Shown: piece after piece, positions 62,329-64,000 of the stretch | How the letters are laid out: each line of letters starts with the position of its first letter | Numbering within the stretch: position 1 is the stretch's first letter | NCBI RefSeq assembly: GCF_013394305.1 | Contig: NZ_AP019810.1 | Location: 62,001 to 126,000 of the forward strand | Length of the DNA stretch: 64,000 nt | Direction of reading: 5' to 3' | Source: Enterococcus mundtii | GTDB taxonomy: Bacteria > Bacillota > Bacilli > Lactobacillales > Enterococcaceae | The notes under the pieces: generated by a model | Seen by the model: only the letters and a program-made list of their open reading frames with translations | What the model was told of the DNA's origin: nothing | The model's database searches: none | Program-made: the position numbers and the translations under genes

Positions 62329-62736
62329 TTAATAGATATGATAATCCGACTGTCCTTCTTGTTCAATTGTAATGACTAGTCGATGCGGCAAACAGATACT
62401 TGTTTGTCCAGGTTCCGAGATCCAGTCAGTTCTGACAGCGATTTGATCGGGACTATTATCTTCTTTAACTCTGATCTTGCCTTCATGGATTTCGACAATA
62501 TTGTATTGGGTATCAGATGGATAGTAAGTCACCATCTTGCTACTGATTTCATCTAAATCAAATCGTTCGACTTCTTTTCCGTCGATTTTGACTACTGCAT
62601 ACTTCACACTATTACCGATTTCTGCGTTATCAAATGACAAAGCAAAGACAATTGTCGGAACGAAAGAAGCAACTACCAGAATACTAATAATGATGATATC
62701 CCAAGGTTTTATACCTGATTTACGAAAGTTGTGCAT
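62329..62736 (-). CDS. NusG domain II-containing membrane-anchored protein
   Basis: A 135-residue protein: one N-terminal transmembrane helix (IIIISILVVASFVPTIVFAL), then an extracellular NusG_II-type domain (YAVVKIDGKEVERFDL...YNIVEIHEGKIRVKEDNSPDQIAVRTDWISEPGQTSICLPHRLVITIE). The family is common beside FMN-binding and menaquinone-related proteins in Firmicutes; function unknown. Confidence 0.85.
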   Translation of the reverse strand: MHNFRKSGIKPWDIIIISILVVASFVPTIVFALSFDNAEIGNSVKYAVVKIDGKEVERFDLDEISSKMVTYYPSDTQYNIVEIHEGKIRVKEDNSPDQIAVRTDWISEPGQTSICLPHRLVITIEQEGQSDYHIY

Positions 62737-62772
62737 ATTGATTGTCCTTTTGGATTTTCTTATTCTATCCTT

Positions 62773-63150
62773 TTATCGATCTTCTAAATAGATGTTGATT
62801 TGTTGTTCGTCATCATAATCCAGTTGATCAGTTTCAAGCATTTCCATTAATTCTATTTTCAAGTCTACAGGAATCTCCCAGAAGCCGTCAATAGATTTGA
62901 ACAAATCGGCGTCATACTTTTGAAAAATAGGATAAATGTCCAAAAATTCTTCAAAGGACAAGTTTTGTTTTTCGTAATAGTCTTTGACAAGGCCTTGCTC
63001 TAGCGCATGTTCTGTAGGAAGGCCAGTTTCTGTGATCAGTTTCTTATCGACCATCGCACGATAGAATTCCCCTTTATCTACAGGTTCTTTCACCGTTTCC
63101 GAATAATATTTGATTCCTTGTTCGACTAATGGCGGATAAATAATTTCCAT
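62773..63150 (-). CDS. Hypothetical acidic protein
   Basis: A 125-residue acidic soluble protein (MEIIYPPLVEQGIKYYSETV, EPVDKGEFYRAMVDKKLITETGLPTEHALEQGLVKDYYEKQNLSFEEFLDIYPIFQKYDADLF). It is mostly helical. I recognise no family. It lies 30 bases after rpmF in the same direction, so it may be part of the zinc-responsive transcript. Confidence 0.65.
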   Translation of the reverse strand: MEIIYPPLVEQGIKYYSETVKEPVDKGEFYRAMVDKKLITETGLPTEHALEQGLVKDYYEKQNLSFEEFLDIYPIFQKYDADLFKSIDGFWEIPVDLKIELMEMLETDQLDYDDEQQINIYLEDR

Positions 63151-63180
63151 TTCTTGAACCCCCTTGCAGCTTCCAATCGG

Positions 63181-63348
63181 TTATTCTGTCACTTTGCGTC
63201 CTTTATAGTAGCCTTTTAAAGAGACATGATGGCTTCGACGATAATCACCAGTCAACTCGTCAAAAGAAATCTCTGGTTTCGTCAAACTTTGGTGTGTTCG
63301 TCGCAAACGTTTTTTTGCTTTCGATGTTTTTCTTGCTGGTACTGCCAT
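63181..63348 (-). CDS. rpmF: 50S ribosomal protein L32, zinc-independent form
   Basis: A 55-residue L32: [20 protein letters not shown], then [35 protein letters not shown]. The four zinc-ligand cysteines of the C+ form are absent, so this is a C- paralogue. It starts 17 bases after rpsN, with a GGAGGA site. Confidence 0.93.
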   Translation of the reverse strand: MAVPARKTSKAKKRLRRTHQSLTKPEISFDELTGDYRRSHHVSLKGYYKGRKVTE

Positions 63349-63365
63349 AACTTTTTCCTCCTATT

Positions 63366-63635
63366 TTACCAACTTGCTTTTTTAACTCCTGGGATCAATC
63401 CTTGATGTGCCAGTTCTCTAAAAGTGATTCGAGACATGCCAAATTTTCTCATGTAGCCTCGAGGACGTCCATCTGTTTGATCTCTAAGTTTTAAACGATT
63501 AGGATTGGACTCTTTGGGCAACTTAGCTAGTCCTTCATAATCATTTGCTGCTTTCAACTCTTGACGTTGTTCACTATATTTATTGATCAAAGCTACTTGC
63601 TTATTCATTTTTGCAATTTTTGATTTTTTTGCCAC
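63366..63635 (-). CDS. rpsN: 30S ribosomal protein S14, zinc-independent form
   Basis: An 89-residue S14 ([27 protein letters not shown]...[51 protein letters not shown]). It lacks the CxxC pairs of the 61-residue C+ type and so replaces it when zinc is scarce. GTG start after AAAGGAG. A Zur-like box lies about 40 bases upstream. Confidence 0.95.
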   Translation of the reverse strand: MAKKSKIAKMNKQVALINKYSEQRQELKAANDYEGLAKLPKESNPNRLKLRDQTDGRPRGYMRKFGMSRITFRELAHQGLIPGVKKASW

Positions 63636-63671
63636 TAATAATCTGCTCCTTTATTTCACTTTATATTATCC

Positions 63672-63692
63672 AAATCGTAACTATTACGTTTT
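63672..63692. promoter_or_regulatory. Zur box upstream of rpsN
   Basis: CGTAACTATTACG flanked by AAAT and TTTT, close to the established Bacillus Zur consensus (TCGTAATNATTACGA). Its position before a C- ribosomal protein operon fits derepression when zinc is low. Confidence 0.8.
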
Positions 63693-63797
63693 AGGTAGAA
63701 CAACAATACCATGTATTTATTTGTTTGTCAAAAAAGTAACACTAATAAAAAATATGGCTGATCGACCTTGTACTGAGCGTGTGTTTTTGAGAACATT

Positions 63798-63846
63798 GAA
63801 AAAGCACCCATGATATGTATCACATCCATCACGGTGAGCTTTTTTT
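63798..63846 (-). terminator. Terminator
   Basis: AAAAAGCACCCATGA...TCACGGTGAGCTTTTTTT, about 40 bases after the stop of the frame entering from the right. Confidence 0.75.
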
Positions 63847-63885
63847 ATTATTAACTACCTCAAATGTAATTAAACAATTCAGCCA

Positions 63886-63996
63886 TTATATATTGATTTT
63901 TTGCAATGCTTTCGTAGGCACTTCGTTTTCTGATACTTCACTCCAGCGCTTTCCTTGTAAACCTTTTGCATCGATTTTACAAGTATCGACCTTACT
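63886..63996 (-). pseudogene. Possible 3' end of a gene entering from the right edge
   Basis: The frame SKVDTCKIDAKGLQGKRWSE, then VSENEVPTKALQKINI and a stop, is protein-like and followed by a terminator, but a TAA lies at 63997-63999 in the same frame. It is either a decayed gene, a frameshift near the edge, or chance. Family not recognised. Confidence 0.3.
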
Positions 63997-64000
63997 TTAA

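Noticed and set aside
1-64000. CRISPR array
   Set aside because: I found no regularly spaced direct repeats with unique spacers. The only regular array is the 33-bp coding repeat in the LPXTG gene.

Overview
The window reads as the chromosome of a low-GC Gram-positive coccus, almost certainly an Enterococcus. The markers are a 383-residue NapA-type Na+/H+ antiporter, an adjacent psr / low-affinity class B PBP5 pair, two Gls24/GlsB/AmaP stress modules, an ArpU-type phage regulator, a 324-residue bile salt hydrolase, Mga-type regulators beside sortase-anchored proteins, and strong AGGAGG-type ribosome binding sites. The E. faecium/E. hirae/E. mundtii side of the genus fits the PBP5, Psr and NapA sequences best, but I do not claim a species.

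Layout. 1-3.7 kb: the minus-strand menaquinone operon menB-menE-menF-menD (menD cut by the window edge). 4.1-9.7 kb: a mobile-element graveyard with an IS110 fragment, a stand-alone phage lysis cassette (arpU, two small membrane proteins, two paralogous amidase endolysins) and a divergent pair of XRE regulators with shared operators. 9.9-19.1 kb: housekeeping and host-interaction genes (hotdog thioesterase, YitT protein, ohr/ohrR, bile salt hydrolase, LPXTG protein opposite an Mga regulator, DUF2200, DUF308, napA). 19.2-23.2 kb: pbp5 and psr, preceded by an M-box (Mg2+) riboswitch with its own promoter and terminator. 23.3-26.6 kb: flavin reductase, a chitin-active LPMO broken by two nonsense codons, an ankyrin lipoprotein. 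26.7-33.6 kb: one six-gene minus-strand operon with a Ugp-like ABC transporter and two metallohydrolases. 33.7-35.6 kb: a candidate small RNA and an intact ISL3-type element sitting in the loop of a perfect hairpin.

35.7-47.8 kb: two paralogous amaP-DUF2273-gls24-glsB modules bracket an agr-type quorum-sensing locus (order agrC-agrA-agrB-agrD on the minus strand), a DUF2975/XRE pair, an Mga regulator and a frameshifted LPXTG gene. The agrD gene is short; its peptide has the core CTFVI followed by YKPKMP, which resembles the Listeria AgrD arrangement. 47.8-51.9 kb: the same minus-strand run upstream holds an SDR, a CorA channel, a HesB-like protein and two GT8 glycosyltransferases. 52.2-57.8 kb: small plus-strand metabolic and regulatory genes, plus csp and a flavodoxin-like reductase on the minus strand. 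58-64 kb: secreted GH85 endoglycosidase, MerR/GyrI-like regulator, NusG-II protein, and zinc-independent ribosomal proteins rpmF and rpsN behind a Zur-like box.

The most interesting items are the M-box upstream of psr-pbp5, the agr locus with paired 21-bp-period repeats in front of agrBD, the phage-free lysis cassette, the transporter/metallohydrolase operon, the candidate small RNA, and repeated gene decay (LPMO, LPXTG protein, a 94-residue hypothetical).
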